Shown piece by piece: positions 27,650 to 37,599 of a stretch of 64,000 bases of DNA. The DNA comes from Pseudidiomarina sp. CB1 (lineage in GTDB: Bacteria; Pseudomonadota; Gammaproteobacteria; Enterobacterales; Alteromonadaceae), in assembly GCF_024752025.1 (NCBI RefSeq), contig NZ_JANTPU010000001.1, forward strand, positions 1-64,000, read 5' to 3'. The translations under genes and the position numbers were made by a program. A model generated the notes under the pieces. The model ran no database searches. It was not told the DNA's origin and saw only the letters and a program-made list of their open reading frames with translations. The number at the start of each line of letters is the position of its first letter. The first letter of the stretch is position 1.

Positions 27650-29389
27650 TTGTCTGATGTAAACAGTGTCATGCTTTTAATGGGCTCATTGTTATTGGTC
27701 AGTATTCTGGCTGCGGTGGTGTCATCGCAGTTTGGCGCTCCATTGTTACTGGTTTTTCTCATTGTCGGCATGCTCGCGGGTGAAGAAGGTCTGCTCGGTA
27801 TCGAGTTCAATCAACCTGAGGTCGCATTCTTTATTGGTTCGTTGGCCTTGGTGATCATCATATTTGATGGTGGCATGCGCACGCGCAAAGAGAAGTTTAG
27901 GGTGGCGTTATGGCCGGCAATAAGTCTTGCGACATTAGGTGTCGCACTCACCTGTTCGCTGACCGCATTAGGCATTGTTTGGTTCTTTGAGCTACCTTGG
28001 CCAATTGCATTGTTGATCGGTGCTATTTTAAGTTCGACCGATGCAGCTGCAGTCTTTGGTATTTTCCAGTCTCAGAATTTGAAAATTCAACAGCGGGTCG
28101 CTTCAACCTTAGAGATCGAGTCGGGCACCAACGATCCGATGGCCGTAATTCTAACCCTCACCATGACCTCAATCATTGCCGCGACCGAGGCGTTTTCGTT
28201 GACGGCAGTTGGTTTCAACGTCATGCAACAATTAGTGCTCGGCTATCTAGGCGGTTGGCTGGGCGGGCGTTTGTTTATCTTTATGGCACGCAAAATCACT
28301 GCGCAGTTCACTTTCTTTCCGTTGCTGGCCGCCGCCAGTGCGGTGGTGATCTTTGCGATTACCTCCGGTCTGGGGGGCAGTGGATTTCTTGCCGCCTATT
28401 TAATGGGCTACATGATCGGTAACGCTCGTTTACCGCAACTGATGCATATTCTTCAGGTACAAGATGGTCTCGCTTGGTTGAGTCAGATCATGATGTTCTT
28501 GATTCTGGGCCTCTTAGTCACGCCATCTCATTTAGTTGACAATATTGGTTTGTCGCTCGCTGTTGCTGGCTTAATGATCTTTATTGTTCGTCCGCTGGCA
28601 GTATTCATTAGTTTGGCACCGTTTTCCTTCCCGCTACGCGAACAGTTCTTTATTAGTTGGGTTGGTTTACGTGGAGCCGTGCCTATTATCTTGGCACTTT
28701 ATCCGTGGCTTAATGGCGTTGAAGGGCAAGAACTGTTTTTTGATATCGCCTTTGTGGTGGTGCTGGTATCTTTGGTTTTGCAAGGCTGGACGCTAGCCCC
28801 TATGGCGCGCTGGTTAAAGTTAGAAGTTCCGGCGCAGGCAGAACCCGATCGGCGCATGGCTCTTGACCAAGTTGGCAGTAAAGACCCGTTAGAATTGTGG
28901 GCCTATGAGATAAGCGAGCGCTCACCCGCATGCGATCACTTTTGGCATGAATTACGTTGGTCGGTACCACTGGAGTTCGTTGGTGTGATTCGCCAAGGTG
29001 AATGGTTACGCCCACAGAGTCGTCTGAAGCTCTGCGAAGAAGACAGAGTTCTGGTGGTGGCCAAGGTTCAACATATTGATGAGATCAGCCGAGTGCTCGC
29101 GGCGGGTGGTAAAGCACGAACCTTGAATAGCAGTGACTTCTTCGGCGACTTTACGTTGAATGGCGACCTTACCTTAGGTGACGTAGGAAGCTTCTACCCG
29201 TTGGGTGAGCTGTCACCAGAGCAGCGGCAACTGAGCCTACATGATTACTTTTCGCGCAAGTTTCATCGACGTATGGTGGTTGGGGACCAGTTAGTGCTAG
29301 GAAATGTCCAGCTCACGGTACGCGAGCTGGACGAGCACGATAAAATCAGTAAGGTTGGGGTGAAGTTACTGGATCTGGGGGAATCCTAG
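27650..29389 (+). CDS. nhaP2: K+/H+ antiporter of the NhaP2 (CvrA) type, CPA1 family
   Basis: An inner-membrane cation/proton antiporter; characterised relatives export K+ or Na+ in exchange for protons. The start is TTG 27650, placed by AAGGAG with six-base spacing, giving 579 residues versus 578 in E. coli CvrA. A membrane domain of about 12-13 segments occupies residues 1-385 ([41 protein letters not shown]). A TrkA_C/RCK_C domain follows, suggesting nucleotide or ion gating, and then a CorC_HlyC-type C-terminal domain (about 495-575). The gene diverges from rdgB over 73 bases. Confidence 0.93.
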   Translation: MSDVNSVMLLMGSLLLVSILAAVVSSQFGAPLLLVFLIVGMLAGEEGLLGIEFNQPEVAFFIGSLALVIIIFDGGMRTRKEKFRVALWPAISLATLGVALTCSLTALGIVWFFELPWPIALLIGAILSSTDAAAVFGIFQSQNLKIQQRVASTLEIESGTNDPMAVILTLTMTSIIAATEAFSLTAVGFNVMQQLVLGYLGGWLGGRLFIFMARKITAQFTFFPLLAAASAVVIFAITSGLGGSGFLAAYLMGYMIGNARLPQLMHILQVQDGLAWLSQIMMFLILGLLVTPSHLVDNIGLSLAVAGLMIFIVRPLAVFISLAPFSFPLREQFFISWVGLRGAVPIILALYPWLNGVEGQELFFDIAFVVVLVSLVLQGWTLAPMARWLKLEVPAQAEPDRRMALDQVGSKDPLELWAYEISERSPACDHFWHELRWSVPLEFVGVIRQGEWLRPQSRLKLCEEDRVLVVAKVQHIDEISRVLAAGGKARTLNSSDFFGDFTLNGDLTLGDVGSFYPLGELSPEQRQLSLHDYFSRKFHRRMVVGDQLVLGNVQLTVRELDEHDKISKVGVKLLDLGES

Positions 29390-29390
29390 C

Positions 29391-29837
29391 TTAATTCTGC
29401 CAGAACTCTTTCGAGAACCGTAGTTCCTGAACCTCATTTCCCTGTTTGATGGTAATAAAAAAGCGCAGTGTTTCGAGGTTGGTAAACGACGTTTGTGCCA
29501 GATAATAAACCGCATCGCCTTCGATAACTTCATTAAATTCGAGCTTCTGTTGCATACTCAACGGGTTCATCGCGTAGCCTTCCACGGTGACTCGCTGGGC
29601 GGGCTTGCCAGGTTGCTCGGCGGCGAGTACGGCAATATTGAGCGTGGCGATGGTCTCGCCACGTTCGAGGTTGTACTGGCGTGCCATTTCAGGGCGTAGT
29701 GCCGTTGAGTTAAAGGCGTTGTAATGGACTTCCCACGGCCCCAAGCGCTGGCTTTGCTCAGCCGAAACTGTGGTGGCGGTCAAGGTGGCCCAAGTCACGA
29801 GCACCAAATAAGCACCGCCCAACAAGAACTTTTTCAT
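29391..29837 (-). CDS. DUF4426 family periplasmic protein
   Basis: A 148-residue secreted protein with a signal peptide (residues 1-26, cleavage after TVSA) and a beta-rich mature part. Features include WEVHYNAFNSTALRPEMARQY and the C-terminal FFITIKQGNEVQELRFSKEF. These match the DUF4426 family, whose function is unknown to me. Members commonly lie after yggT, as here (13-base gap), so it is probably the last gene of the yggS-proC-yggT operon. A role linked to the envelope is a guess from the signal peptide. Confidence 0.82.
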   Translation of the reverse strand: MKKFLLGGAYLVLVTWATLTATTVSAEQSQRLGPWEVHYNAFNSTALRPEMARQYNLERGETIATLNIAVLAAEQPGKPAQRVTVEGYAMNPLSMQQKLEFNEVIEGDAVYYLAQTSFTNLETLRFFITIKQGNEVQELRFSKEFWQN

Positions 29838-29850
29838 GGTTCATTCCTTT

Positions 29851-30375
29851 TTACATGCCAATCAGAATGCGTAATGCCTGAATTGCGATCACCAGCACCA
29901 GCACCGACAGGTCAAGCCCGCCGATGGGCGGAATAATGCGCCGAATCGGGGCTAAGAAGGGCTCCGTGAGTTGCACTAAGATGGCCATCATAGGGTTGTA
30001 ACCTTGTGCAAACCAACTTAACAGAGCACGAATGATGACAATCCAAAACAGCAGTTGGAGGAACTGGCTTATGGCACTCAACACACCAACGAGGAGCAAA
30101 TCACTCCAAATCATTGGATAGCCCAAAATAGCGGATAGCGCAACAAACTTACCAATACTGACCACGAGGGCGAGCACTATGGTCGCGAGATCCCAAACTC
30201 CCACAGTAGGAATAAGTTTGCGCAGGGGCAGCACCAATGGATTGGTTACCTTCACCACAAATTGACTCATGGGGTTGTAAAAGTCAGCGCGTGCGGCTTG
30301 CAGCCAGACTCGCAAAATCACCACCATTAAGAATAATTCAAATAAGATGGTGACGAGAAAACGCATAAGTTCCAT
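29851..30375 (-). CDS. yggT: YggT family membrane protein
   Basis: A 174-residue inner-membrane protein containing two tandem YGGT repeats (about 1-85 and 95-174). Each has paired hydrophobic helices and the motif of Asn/Pro followed by PLRK or PIRR (NPLVLPLRKLIP, EPFLAPIRRIIP). Relatives in plants and cyanobacteria affect organelle or nucleoid organisation, and E. coli yggT is implicated in osmotic/K+ physiology. The molecular function is unsettled. It follows proC by 12 bases. Confidence 0.92.
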   Translation of the reverse strand: MELMRFLVTILFELFLMVVILRVWLQAARADFYNPMSQFVVKVTNPLVLPLRKLIPTVGVWDLATIVLALVVSIGKFVALSAILGYPMIWSDLLLVGVLSAISQFLQLLFWIVIIRALLSWFAQGYNPMMAILVQLTEPFLAPIRRIIPPIGGLDLSVLVLVIAIQALRILIGM

Positions 30376-30387
30376 AGTGCTTAGCCT

Positions 30388-31215
30388 TTAAAAGAGTTTT
30401 GCCATTTCTTGGTTTCGTTTGACTGCTGCTTCGACCGCATCGGCTGAGATTTTATCAATGTCATAGGCTTGATACTGTTCGATACCTTTTGCGGTGGAGC
30501 CACCTTTACTTGTGACTTGTTTACGTAAGTCTTCTAATTCGAGTTCGCTCGCGATGGCCATTTCAGCTGCACCGAGAGCTGTTTGTTGCACCATGGTACG
30601 CGCTTTATCACGATCAAAACCAAGCTTCACCGCCGCTTTTTGCAGGCTTGCCATGAACTCGAAAAAGTATGCTGGTCCACTGCCTGCAACTGCACCTAAG
30701 ATATCGAGCTCGTCTTCGTCAGCGACCCATAGAGTGGCACCAACACCGTCGAAAGCTTCAGTGATGTAGTTTTTGTCGTCATCGGTCACACGGTCATCGG
30801 CAACCAAGCCCGACATGCCTTTGCCCACTAACGATGGGGTATTTGGCATTACACGAATCATACGGATATCATCGCCAAGATACTGGCGGTATTTTTCGAT
30901 ACGAATTCCCGCCGCAATGGTGACGATAAGTTTATCGCTCAGGTTTGCCACTTCGTTACGCAATGCGGCGCAAACATCAGCCATTAACTGTGGCTTTACG
31001 GCTAACACGATAACGTCTGCTTGCGCGGCGACTTCGGCATTACTTTGACTGGTGTTAACTTTGAGTTCGCGCGCCATTTTTTCGAGTTTACCCGTGCTTG
31101 GGTTGCTCACGGATATAGCCGCAGCGGGGTAGCCACTAGCCACCATACCGCCGACGATACTTTGCGTCATGTTACCGGCGCCGATAAAAGCGATGTTACG
31201 TGATTGCGTGGACAT
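30388..31215 (-). CDS. proC: Pyrroline-5-carboxylate reductase (ProC)
   Basis: ProC reduces pyrroline-5-carboxylate to proline with NAD(P)H, the last step of proline synthesis. The 275-residue protein starts with the Rossmann motif IAFIGAGNMTQSIVGG. It carries VIVLAVKPQLM, IRVMPNTPSLVGKGM and the signature GSGPAYFFEFMASL with the conserved TSKGGSTAKGI near the C-terminus. Together with proBA in this window it completes proline synthesis from glutamate. It is ten bases downstream of yggS. Confidence 0.96.
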   Translation of the reverse strand: MSTQSRNIAFIGAGNMTQSIVGGMVASGYPAAAISVSNPSTGKLEKMARELKVNTSQSNAEVAAQADVIVLAVKPQLMADVCAALRNEVANLSDKLIVTIAAGIRIEKYRQYLGDDIRMIRVMPNTPSLVGKGMSGLVADDRVTDDDKNYITEAFDGVGATLWVADEDELDILGAVAGSGPAYFFEFMASLQKAAVKLGFDRDKARTMVQQTALGAAEMAIASELELEDLRKQVTSKGGSTAKGIEQYQAYDIDKISADAVEAAVKRNQEMAKLF

Positions 31216-31225
31216 AGGTTACTCC

Positions 31226-31918
31226 TTAAGTTGTCTCGCGGGCGCCAAACAACGCAGTACCGACGCGCACCATTGTGGAGCCGGCAGCGATGGCGGGAGC
31301 AAGATCATTGCTCATACCCATTGAAAGTGTATCTACTGTTGGATATTGGGACGCTAACTCAGAATACAAGCTTTGCATGGCGTTTAAGCTCTTGCTCGCT
31401 GCTGTGGCAGACGTTGCTGCGGCGGGAATAGTCATGAGGCCACGTAAGGTAAGTTGCGGAAATTGCGCAATGCTTGCGGCTAAGTGAGCAATTTCGTCCG
31501 GCGCCACACCGGATTTGCTTGCTTCGTCGTCAATATTGACTTGAATCAGTACTTGCAAGGGCGGTAATGATTTCGGGCGTTGCTCGTTCAGGCGGCGCGC
31601 AATTTTTACGCGGTCTATACTTTGTACCCATGCAAAATGAGTGGCAATATCGCGGGTTTTATTAGACTGGATGGGCCCAATAAAATGCCAGTCGAGGGCT
31701 TCTAAGTCTTTCAGTTCTTGTTGTTTCGATAAGGCTTCTTGCAGGTAGTTTTCGCCAAAACTGCGTTGTCCGGCTTGGTAAAGCGCACGTATTGCGCTGG
31801 CCGGTTTGGTTTTGCTTACCGCTAACAATTGCACCGAATCTGGGCTACGATTGCATTGTTGGCAAGCGTTTTCGATTTGGCTACGGACTTCTTTTAAGCG
31901 TTCAACTATGCTATTCAT
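31226..31918 (-). CDS. yggS: PLP homeostasis protein (YggS/PipY)
   Basis: A PLP-binding protein without known catalysis that maintains pyridoxal phosphate and amino-acid/2-oxo-acid balance. The 230-residue protein is an alanine-racemase-type barrel with LLAVSKTKPA (PLP lysine near residue 36), FGENYLQEAL, WHFIGPIQSNKTR and LSMGMSNDLAPAIAAGSTMVRVGTALFG. It heads yggS-proC-yggT-DUF4426. Only 38 bases separate its start from the divergent pilT start. Confidence 0.95.
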   Translation of the reverse strand: MNSIVERLKEVRSQIENACQQCNRSPDSVQLLAVSKTKPASAIRALYQAGQRSFGENYLQEALSKQQELKDLEALDWHFIGPIQSNKTRDIATHFAWVQSIDRVKIARRLNEQRPKSLPPLQVLIQVNIDDEASKSGVAPDEIAHLAASIAQFPQLTLRGLMTIPAAATSATAASKSLNAMQSLYSELASQYPTVDTLSMGMSNDLAPAIAAGSTMVRVGTALFGARETT

Positions 31919-31956
31919 TTGCTAACGGCTCACCCATAACAACAAAGAGAAAGAGT

Positions 31957-32994
31957 ATGGATATTACTGAGTTACTCGGCTTCGCCGTCAAACATAATTC
32001 CTCGGACTTACATTTGTCGGCGGATTCGCCCCCTATGATACGGGTAGATGGTGACGTTCGTAAAATCAATATTCCGGCACTGAACCATAAACAAGTGCAA
32101 GAGCTGGTTTATGACATCATGAATGACCGTCAGCGCAAAGAGTACGAGCAAAACTTTGAGTGTGACTTTTCCTTTGAGGTTCCTGATTTAGCTCGCTTCC
32201 GGGTGAACGTATTCGTACAAAACCGCGGTTGTGGTGCGGTATTACGTACTATTCCTAGCGATGTTTTAACGCTTGAGCAATTGGGTGCTCCTGATATCTT
32301 TAAAACGATTGCCGACCAACCTCGGGGATTAGTGTTGGTTACTGGACCTACCGGCTCAGGTAAATCAACCACGCTTGCGGCGATGGTCGATTTCATTAAC
32401 GAAAACAAACATCACCACATTCTCACCATCGAAGATCCGATCGAGTTTGTGCACAAAAACAAACAAAGCCTGATCAACCAACGGGAAGTTCATCGCGATA
32501 CCCACAGCTTTAGCAATGCCTTACGTTCGGCGCTGCGGGAAGACCCTGATGTGATTCTGGTGGGTGAGATGCGGGATCTTGAGACGATTCGCTTAGCGAT
32601 GACTGCTGCGGAAACAGGTCACTTAGTGTTTGGTACCTTGCACACCACCTCAGCACCGAAGACGATTGACCGTATTATTGATGTGTTTCCGGGTGATGAA
32701 AAGCCGATGGTACGTTCAATGCTTTCGGAATCCTTGCGCGCCGTTATTTCGCAGACCCTGCTGAAAAAGGTTGGCGGTGGTCGTGTGGCTGCGCATGAAA
32801 TTATGATAGCCACACCGGCGATTAAGAATCTTATTCGCGAGGATAAAGTCGCGCAGATGTATTCATCCATTCAAACGGGTGCTGCTCATGGTATGCAAAC
32901 GCTTGATCAAGGTCTGCTGAATTTGCTCAACCAAGGTCTGGTGTCGCGCATTGATGCTCGTGCTAAAGCTGCCAATAAAGAGGCGTTTAAATAA
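31957..32994 (+). CDS. pilT: Type IV pilus retraction ATPase PilT
   Basis: PilT is the hexameric cytoplasmic ATPase that depolymerises type IV pili, powering twitching and DNA uptake. From ATG 31957 the protein is 345 residues, as in Pseudomonas (344). The Walker A motif GPTGSGKST is at 130-138, with the Asp box, Walker B region (DPDVILVGEMRDLETI), His box (TGHLVFGTLHT) and a C-terminal AIRNLIRE-type motif (PAIKNLIRED). The longer open frame from 31792 runs into yggS and is rejected. Four bases separate it from the first possible pilU ATG. Confidence 0.96.
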   Translation: MDITELLGFAVKHNSSDLHLSADSPPMIRVDGDVRKINIPALNHKQVQELVYDIMNDRQRKEYEQNFECDFSFEVPDLARFRVNVFVQNRGCGAVLRTIPSDVLTLEQLGAPDIFKTIADQPRGLVLVTGPTGSGKSTTLAAMVDFINENKHHHILTIEDPIEFVHKNKQSLINQREVHRDTHSFSNALRSALREDPDVILVGEMRDLETIRLAMTAAETGHLVFGTLHTTSAPKTIDRIIDVFPGDEKPMVRSMLSESLRAVISQTLLKKVGGGRVAAHEIMIATPAIKNLIREDKVAQMYSSIQTGAAHGMQTLDQGLLNLLNQGLVSRIDARAKAANKEAFK

Positions 32995-33027
32995 GCCATG
33001 GCGAACGATAAGCAATCAGGAGGCCGT

Positions 33028-34140
33028 ATGTTGTTGGACAAACTACTCAAGGTCATGATCGAGAAAGATGCCTCGGATCTGTTCATCTCGGCGCTGTTAC
33101 CACCGAGTGCAAAAATCAATGGCGAGTTGCGCCATTTGACCGAACAAAAACTTAGCGAAGAGCAAGCACTGGAATTGGTCAAAGAAGCGCTTGGTGAGAA
33201 GCATCAAGATGAATACTTTAACGAGCAAGAAGCGAACTTTGCGATTTTCCGTGAGGGCATTGGACGCTTTCGTGTCAGTGCGTTTTGGCAGCGCCAACGC
33301 GCGGGTATGGTTATTCGTCGTATCGTTACTGAGATTCCGACGGTTGAGCAACTCAAACTTCCCGAAGTATTAACCAAGCTCATCATGGCTAAACGTGGCT
33401 TAATGCTGGTTGTGGGTGGTACCGGTACCGGTAAATCGACCAGTCTTGCGGCCTTAATTGGCTTCCGAAATCAGCATTCACGTGGACACATTTTGACGAT
33501 TGAGGATCCGGTCGAGTTTGTTCATGAACATGGTAAATCGATGGTGACGCAACGTGAGGTCGGCACCGATACCGAGAGCTTCGAGGCTGCGCTGAAGAGT
33601 TCATTGCGGCAGGCTCCAGACGTTATTCTGGTGGGTGAGATCCGTTCGCAAGAAGTTATGGAGTACGCGTTAACCTTTGCTGAAACCGGTCACTTGTGTG
33701 TTGCAACCTTGCACGCCAACAATGCGAACCAAGCGATTGAACGTATTATGCACATGGTGCCAAAAGAGAAAATTGGCAAATTAATGTTTGATTTGTCGTT
33801 GAACCTGCGCGGAATTGTGGCACAGCAATTAGTGCCAACCACCGACGGTGGACGGGTCGCGGCGATCGAAGTATTGCTTAATAGTCCAATCGTTGCAGAG
33901 AAAATCGCCAAAAACGATATGGGCGAGATCAAAGAGATCATGTCGAAGTCGCGAGAACTTGGCATGCAGACCTTTGACCAAGCGCTTTTCGATCTTTACA
34001 AGGCACGTAAAATTTCTTTTGAAGAAGCGCTTCGTCACGCAGATGCACCAAATGACCTCCGCTTACGCATTAAACTAAGTGGTGAATCGCGTGGTGGCGA
34101 GGATGGTCCATTGAAAGGTGTGACTGTAGATTTAGAGTAA
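33028..34140 (+). CDS. pilU: PilT-dependent retraction ATPase PilU
   Basis: PilU is a PilT paralogue that assists forceful retraction together with PilT. I favour ATG 33028 (370 residues), because it has a perfect AGGAGG just upstream and matches the usual PilU N-terminus (LLDKLLKVMIEKDASDLFIS). ATG 32998 would add ten residues. The Walker A motif GGTGTGKS is near 130, then DAPDVILVGEIRSQEVME-type Walker B and TGHLCVATLHANN. The C-terminal tail beyond the ATPase core is typical of PilU. The rest of the pilus machinery is not in the window. Confidence 0.94.
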   Translation: MLLDKLLKVMIEKDASDLFISALLPPSAKINGELRHLTEQKLSEEQALELVKEALGEKHQDEYFNEQEANFAIFREGIGRFRVSAFWQRQRAGMVIRRIVTEIPTVEQLKLPEVLTKLIMAKRGLMLVVGGTGTGKSTSLAALIGFRNQHSRGHILTIEDPVEFVHEHGKSMVTQREVGTDTESFEAALKSSLRQAPDVILVGEIRSQEVMEYALTFAETGHLCVATLHANNANQAIERIMHMVPKEKIGKLMFDLSLNLRGIVAQQLVPTTDGGRVAAIEVLLNSPIVAEKIAKNDMGEIKEIMSKSRELGMQTFDQALFDLYKARKISFEEALRHADAPNDLRLRIKLSGESRGGEDGPLKGVTVDLE

Positions 34141-34204
34141 CTTCGATTACACTATTGCCTTTCCAAAGTGAGTGCTCTTGGGCGCAGTTTGTATGAGGTT
34201 GGCA

Positions 34205-35233
34205 ATGCGTGTATTAGGAATTGAAACATCTTGTGATGAAACCGGTATCGCTATTTTCGATACCGAGCATGGGTTACTTGCTCATCAACTCTACTCACAA
34301 GTAAAACTTCACGCAGATTATGGTGGTGTGGTGCCGGAATTGGCATCACGCGACCACGTGCGCAAAACCCTTCCGCTCATTCAAGCCGCATTAAAACAAG
34401 CAAACCTCACCGCCGAACAGATCGACGGCGTTGCCTACACCGCTGGTCCTGGCCTCGTTGGTGCGTTGCTGGTGGGGGCCTGTATTGGTCGCAGTTTAGC
34501 ACTGGGCTGGCAAGTTCCTGCGGTGGCTGTCCATCATATGGAAGGGCATTTGTTGGCACCGATGCTTGAAGACAAACCACCCGCATTTCCGTTTATTGCA
34601 CTGTTGGTGTCCGGCGGCCATACGCAACTGGTGCGCGTAGACGGCATCGGGCAGTATCAACTACTGGGTGAGTCTGTTGATGATGCCGCCGGCGAAGCTT
34701 TTGATAAAACAGCAAAGTTGATGGGGTTGGATTACCCAGGGGGACCACGGTTGGCAGCATTGGCTGAGCAGGGGCGCGCTGATTGTTATAAATTTCCGCG
34801 GCCAATGACCGATCGGCCAGGACTTGATTTTAGTTTTAGCGGGTTAAAAACCTTTGCCGCAAACACCATAGCTGCGGCTGATGATGATGCGCAAACGCGC
34901 GCGGACATCGCTCGCGCGTTTCAAGACGCAGTCGTCGATACGTTGGTGATTAAATGTCGCCGCGCCCTGAAAGAGACCGGTTTAAAACGCCTTGTGGTTG
35001 CTGGTGGCGTAAGCGCGAACAAAGAGTTGCGCGCACAGTTGCATGCATTTGCTGAGAAAATTGGCGGTGAAGTGTTTTTCCCGCGCCCTGAGTTTTGTAC
35101 CGATAATGGCGCTATGATTGCTTATGCTGGTGCACAACGTCTGGCCGCCGGAGAACACGTTGATGAACGCGTGAAAACCTATCCGCGCTGGCCATTAGAG
35201 CAGCTAAAAGAACCTGTCAGCGATTGCGCTTGA
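34205..35233 (+). CDS. tsaD: tRNA N6-threonylcarbamoyladenosine transferase, TsaD
   Basis: TsaD transfers threonylcarbamoyl from TC-AMP to A37 of ANN-decoding tRNAs, with TsaB and TsaE. From ATG 34205 the protein is 342 residues (E. coli 337). The metal ligands are in HHMEGH (His111 and His115, same numbers as in E. coli). It also has [11 protein letters not shown] at the start, LVSGGHTQL and [12 protein letters not shown] upstream supports this start over the longer frame at 34172. Its last 17 bases overlap the 3' end of the convergent plsY. The rpsU gene that often faces tsaD is absent here. Confidence 0.95.
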   Translation: MRVLGIETSCDETGIAIFDTEHGLLAHQLYSQVKLHADYGGVVPELASRDHVRKTLPLIQAALKQANLTAEQIDGVAYTAGPGLVGALLVGACIGRSLALGWQVPAVAVHHMEGHLLAPMLEDKPPAFPFIALLVSGGHTQLVRVDGIGQYQLLGESVDDAAGEAFDKTAKLMGLDYPGGPRLAALAEQGRADCYKFPRPMTDRPGLDFSFSGLKTFAANTIAAADDDAQTRADIARAFQDAVVDTLVIKCRRALKETGLKRLVVAGGVSANKELRAQLHAFAEKIGGEVFFPRPEFCTDNGAMIAYAGAQRLAAGEHVDERVKTYPRWPLEQLKEPVSDCA

Positions 35234-35807
35234 TGCGCTGTTCGTTACCATGACGTAAGCGCGAGATATTCGATTGGTGGCGCCAAATAATGAGTGCTGA
35301 AATCATAATGACAGGGACGGTATACTGCGGCTTAATCCAATAAGCATAAAATGGTGCGAGCGATACAGTAATAATCGCTGCCAATGACGATAGTTTGCTA
35401 ACTTTAAAAACCACCAGCCACGTAAAGATAAGTAACAGTGCCATTTCCCATGCCACTGGAAACATTGCGCCTAAAGCTGTTGCTACCGCTTTGCCGCCCC
35501 GAAAATGGAAGTACAGTGGAAAAATGTGGCCTAAACATGCGGCAACGGCAATCATCCCGAGAAACAGTGGTGGAATGCCAAGAAAGTACGATCCCCAGAC
35601 TGGAATCATACCTTTGAGGACATCGAAAAAGAGGGTAAGAATCGCTGGGATTTTACCGCCAAGGCGATAAACATTTGTTGCGCCGGGATTATTCGAACCA
35701 TTTTGGCGTGGGTCAGGAAGACCAAACAGTTTGCAGATCAGCACAGCGCTGCTAATGGAGCCAAACAAATAAGCGATCACGATCGCTAAAATAATTAATC
35801 CACCCAT
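35217..35807 (-). CDS. plsY: Acyl-phosphate glycerol-3-phosphate acyltransferase (PlsY)
   Basis: PlsY acylates glycerol-3-phosphate from acyl-phosphate, the first step of phospholipid synthesis, in the inner membrane. The 196-residue protein has about five membrane segments and the three family motifs: [25 protein letters not shown] with the glycerophosphate-binding residues, and [17 protein letters not shown]. It ends inside the 3' end of tsaD (17-base overlap) and diverges from folB. Confidence 0.95.
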   Translation of the reverse strand: MGGLIILAIVIAYLFGSISSAVLICKLFGLPDPRQNGSNNPGATNVYRLGGKIPAILTLFFDVLKGMIPVWGSYFLGIPPLFLGMIAVAACLGHIFPLYFHFRGGKAVATALGAMFPVAWEMALLLIFTWLVVFKVSKLSSLAAIITVSLAPFYAYWIKPQYTVPVIMISALIIWRHQSNISRLRHGNEQRIKRNR

Positions 35808-35905
35808 AGGGAAACGTTTCCGCTGTGCTTTTCATTCTTAAGTAAAGCACTTAGCATAAGCGCTTTGCAGAAAAATTTCTATGCTGACAAAAAGAGTAGC
35901 GCTCA

Positions 35906-36259
35906 ATGGATAAAGTGTTTGTGAAAGGTTTGCGTGTGGATGCCTACATTGGTGTGTACGATTGGGAGCATGAGCAAACCCAACCTTTGTTTTTGGACCT
36001 AACAATGACTTGGGACCAAACGGCTGCCGGCGCCAGTGACGCCCTGTCCGATGCTTTGGATTACGACACCTTAAGTAAAGCTGTGGTGGCGCTGATACAA
36101 GCGCGCCCGCGACAGTTAATTGAAACCGTCGCTGCCGAAGTTGCGCAACTGATCCTCACCGACTTCAATGTTGCGTCAGTCACGGTGCGCGTCGAAAAAC
36201 CTCAAGCAGTTGCTGCGGCAAACACCGTTGGGGTCGAAATCACTCGGAGCCGAGCATAA
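35906..36259 (+). CDS. folB: Dihydroneopterin aldolase (FolB)
   Basis: FolB cleaves dihydroneopterin to 6-hydroxymethyl-dihydropterin in folate synthesis and may also epimerise it. The 117-residue protein carries VKGLRVDAYIGVYDWEHEQTQPLFLDL with the family glutamates, LDYDTLSKAV, RQLIETVAAEVAQ, and VRVEKPQA with the catalytic-lysine region. Its stop codon is immediately followed by the folK ATG, so product and next enzyme are coupled. Confidence 0.95.
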   Translation: MDKVFVKGLRVDAYIGVYDWEHEQTQPLFLDLTMTWDQTAAGASDALSDALDYDTLSKAVVALIQARPRQLIETVAAEVAQLILTDFNVASVTVRVEKPQAVAAANTVGVEITRSRA

Positions 36260-36781
36260 ATGGCTGTCGTTTACTTAGGGCTTGGGAGTAATCGGGATCG
36301 GAGCAAGCACATTCGAGCTGGCCTTCGTGCCTTGCATGATACCTTTGCCTCAGCGGCGCATCCATTGCGTGTGTCGCGGGTGTATGAAAGTGCCGCGGTT
36401 GGCTTTGACGGACACGATTTTTACAACACCGTGGTGGAACTCCGTACGGACCTCTCGCTTCAGCAAGTGGTACAGACCTGCAAAGCCATTGAACAAGCGC
36501 ACGGGCATCCTTCGAATGTGCCCAAATACAGTCCCCGCACACTTGATATTGATGTCTTGATGTATGACGACTTTATTTGTCGTCAGCCGATACAATTACC
36601 TCGTGGTGAAGTATTAAAAAATGCTTTTGTATTGTGGCCATTAGCCGAATTGGCGCCCGCATTACGGCATCCTGAGACGGGCATAAGCTTTGCAGAACAT
36701 TGGCAATCTTACGCTAGCGAGCAACGTCTAAAGCCGTTAGACTTTGCCTTTGAGCCATTACCTTATTTACTTACGCCTTAG
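36260..36781 (+). CDS. folK: HPPK, 2-amino-4-hydroxy-6-hydroxymethyldihydropteridine pyrophosphokinase (FolK)
   Basis: FolK transfers pyrophosphate from ATP to hydroxymethyl-dihydropterin, making the substrate of dihydropteroate synthase. The 173-residue protein shows YLGLGSNRDRSKHI, FYNTVVELRTDLS, YSPRTLDIDVLMYDD (the metal-binding Asp pair and signature) and LPRGEVLKNAFVLWPLAELAP. It directly abuts folB upstream. uppP starts 18 bases downstream, so the three may be cotranscribed. Confidence 0.95.
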   Translation: MAVVYLGLGSNRDRSKHIRAGLRALHDTFASAAHPLRVSRVYESAAVGFDGHDFYNTVVELRTDLSLQQVVQTCKAIEQAHGHPSNVPKYSPRTLDIDVLMYDDFICRQPIQLPRGEVLKNAFVLWPLAELAPALRHPETGISFAEHWQSYASEQRLKPLDFAFEPLPYLLTP

Positions 36782-36799
36782 ATCACAAGGAAGCTGACG

Positions 36800-37594
36800 T
36801 TGTCTACTTTTGAAGCCATTATTCTAGCGCTTATTCAAGGTCTCACGGAATTTCTTCCGATTTCGAGTTCGGCGCATTTAATCTTGCCGTCGCAACTGCT
36901 TGGCTGGCAGGACCAAGGTCTTGCGTTTGACGTAGCAGTACATGTAGGAACGCTTGCGGCAGTGGTGTTTTATTATCGCCAACAGGTGACCGAGTTGCTG
37001 GTGGGATGGTGGGGCACCTTTCGTGGCCAGTATACCGAGTCGAGCCGATTGGCGTGGTTTATTGTTTGGGCAACGGTTCCGGCAGGCCTTGCGGGGTTGT
37101 TTGGCGCGGACTTGCTAGAAAACTACGGCCGCTCAGCGTTGGTCATTGCCACCACAACTATCGTTTTTGGTCTTGCCCTATGGTACGCCGATCGCCGTGC
37201 TAGCGAGAAAGCAGCTTTGGCGACGTTAACGTTGCGGCAAGCGATGTTTGTCGGGATCGCACAAGCTATCGCCCTGATTCCTGGCACCTCGCGCTCAGGT
37301 ATTACCATTACCGCAGGACTCTTGCTGGGCCTAACGCGCACTGATGCTGCACGTTTTTCATTCTTATTGTCGATTCCGGTGATTGCCTTAGCGGGAGGCT
37401 ATAAAGGCTTGCAGTTAGCGCAACAAGCGGAGCCAGTCGCTTGGTCATTCGTATTGATAGGCATGGCTGTATCGTTTGTTGCGGCCTACCTGTGTATTAA
37501 GCTGTTTTTACAGGTTATCGAACGCATGGGTATGTTGCCATTCGTACTCTATCGATTAGCACTTGGCGTGGTGTTATTCCTAATGTTTTTGTAG
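36800..37594 (+). CDS. uppP: Undecaprenyl-diphosphatase (UppP/BacA)
   Basis: UppP removes a phosphate from undecaprenyl diphosphate at the periplasmic face, recycling the lipid carrier for peptidoglycan, LPS and other polymers. Overproduction confers bacitracin resistance. The 264-residue protein has multiple membrane helices and both active-site motifs: [17 protein letters not shown] near residues 13-29 and the PGTSRSGIT motif in the second half. The start is TTG preceded by AAGGAAG. It is convergent with cca, leaving a five-base gap and no terminator. Confidence 0.95.
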   Translation: MSTFEAIILALIQGLTEFLPISSSAHLILPSQLLGWQDQGLAFDVAVHVGTLAAVVFYYRQQVTELLVGWWGTFRGQYTESSRLAWFIVWATVPAGLAGLFGADLLENYGRSALVIATTTIVFGLALWYADRRASEKAALATLTLRQAMFVGIAQAIALIPGTSRSGITITAGLLLGLTRTDAARFSFLLSIPVIALAGGYKGLQLAQQAEPVAWSFVLIGMAVSFVAAYLCIKLFLQVIERMGMLPFVLYRLALGVVLFLMFL

Positions 37595-37599
37595 TTCAC

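Noticed and set aside
27577-27810. N-terminal extension of rdgB
   Set aside because: It would overlap the divergent antiporter gene. RdgB from 27576 already equals the E. coli protein in length and begins with the family signature.
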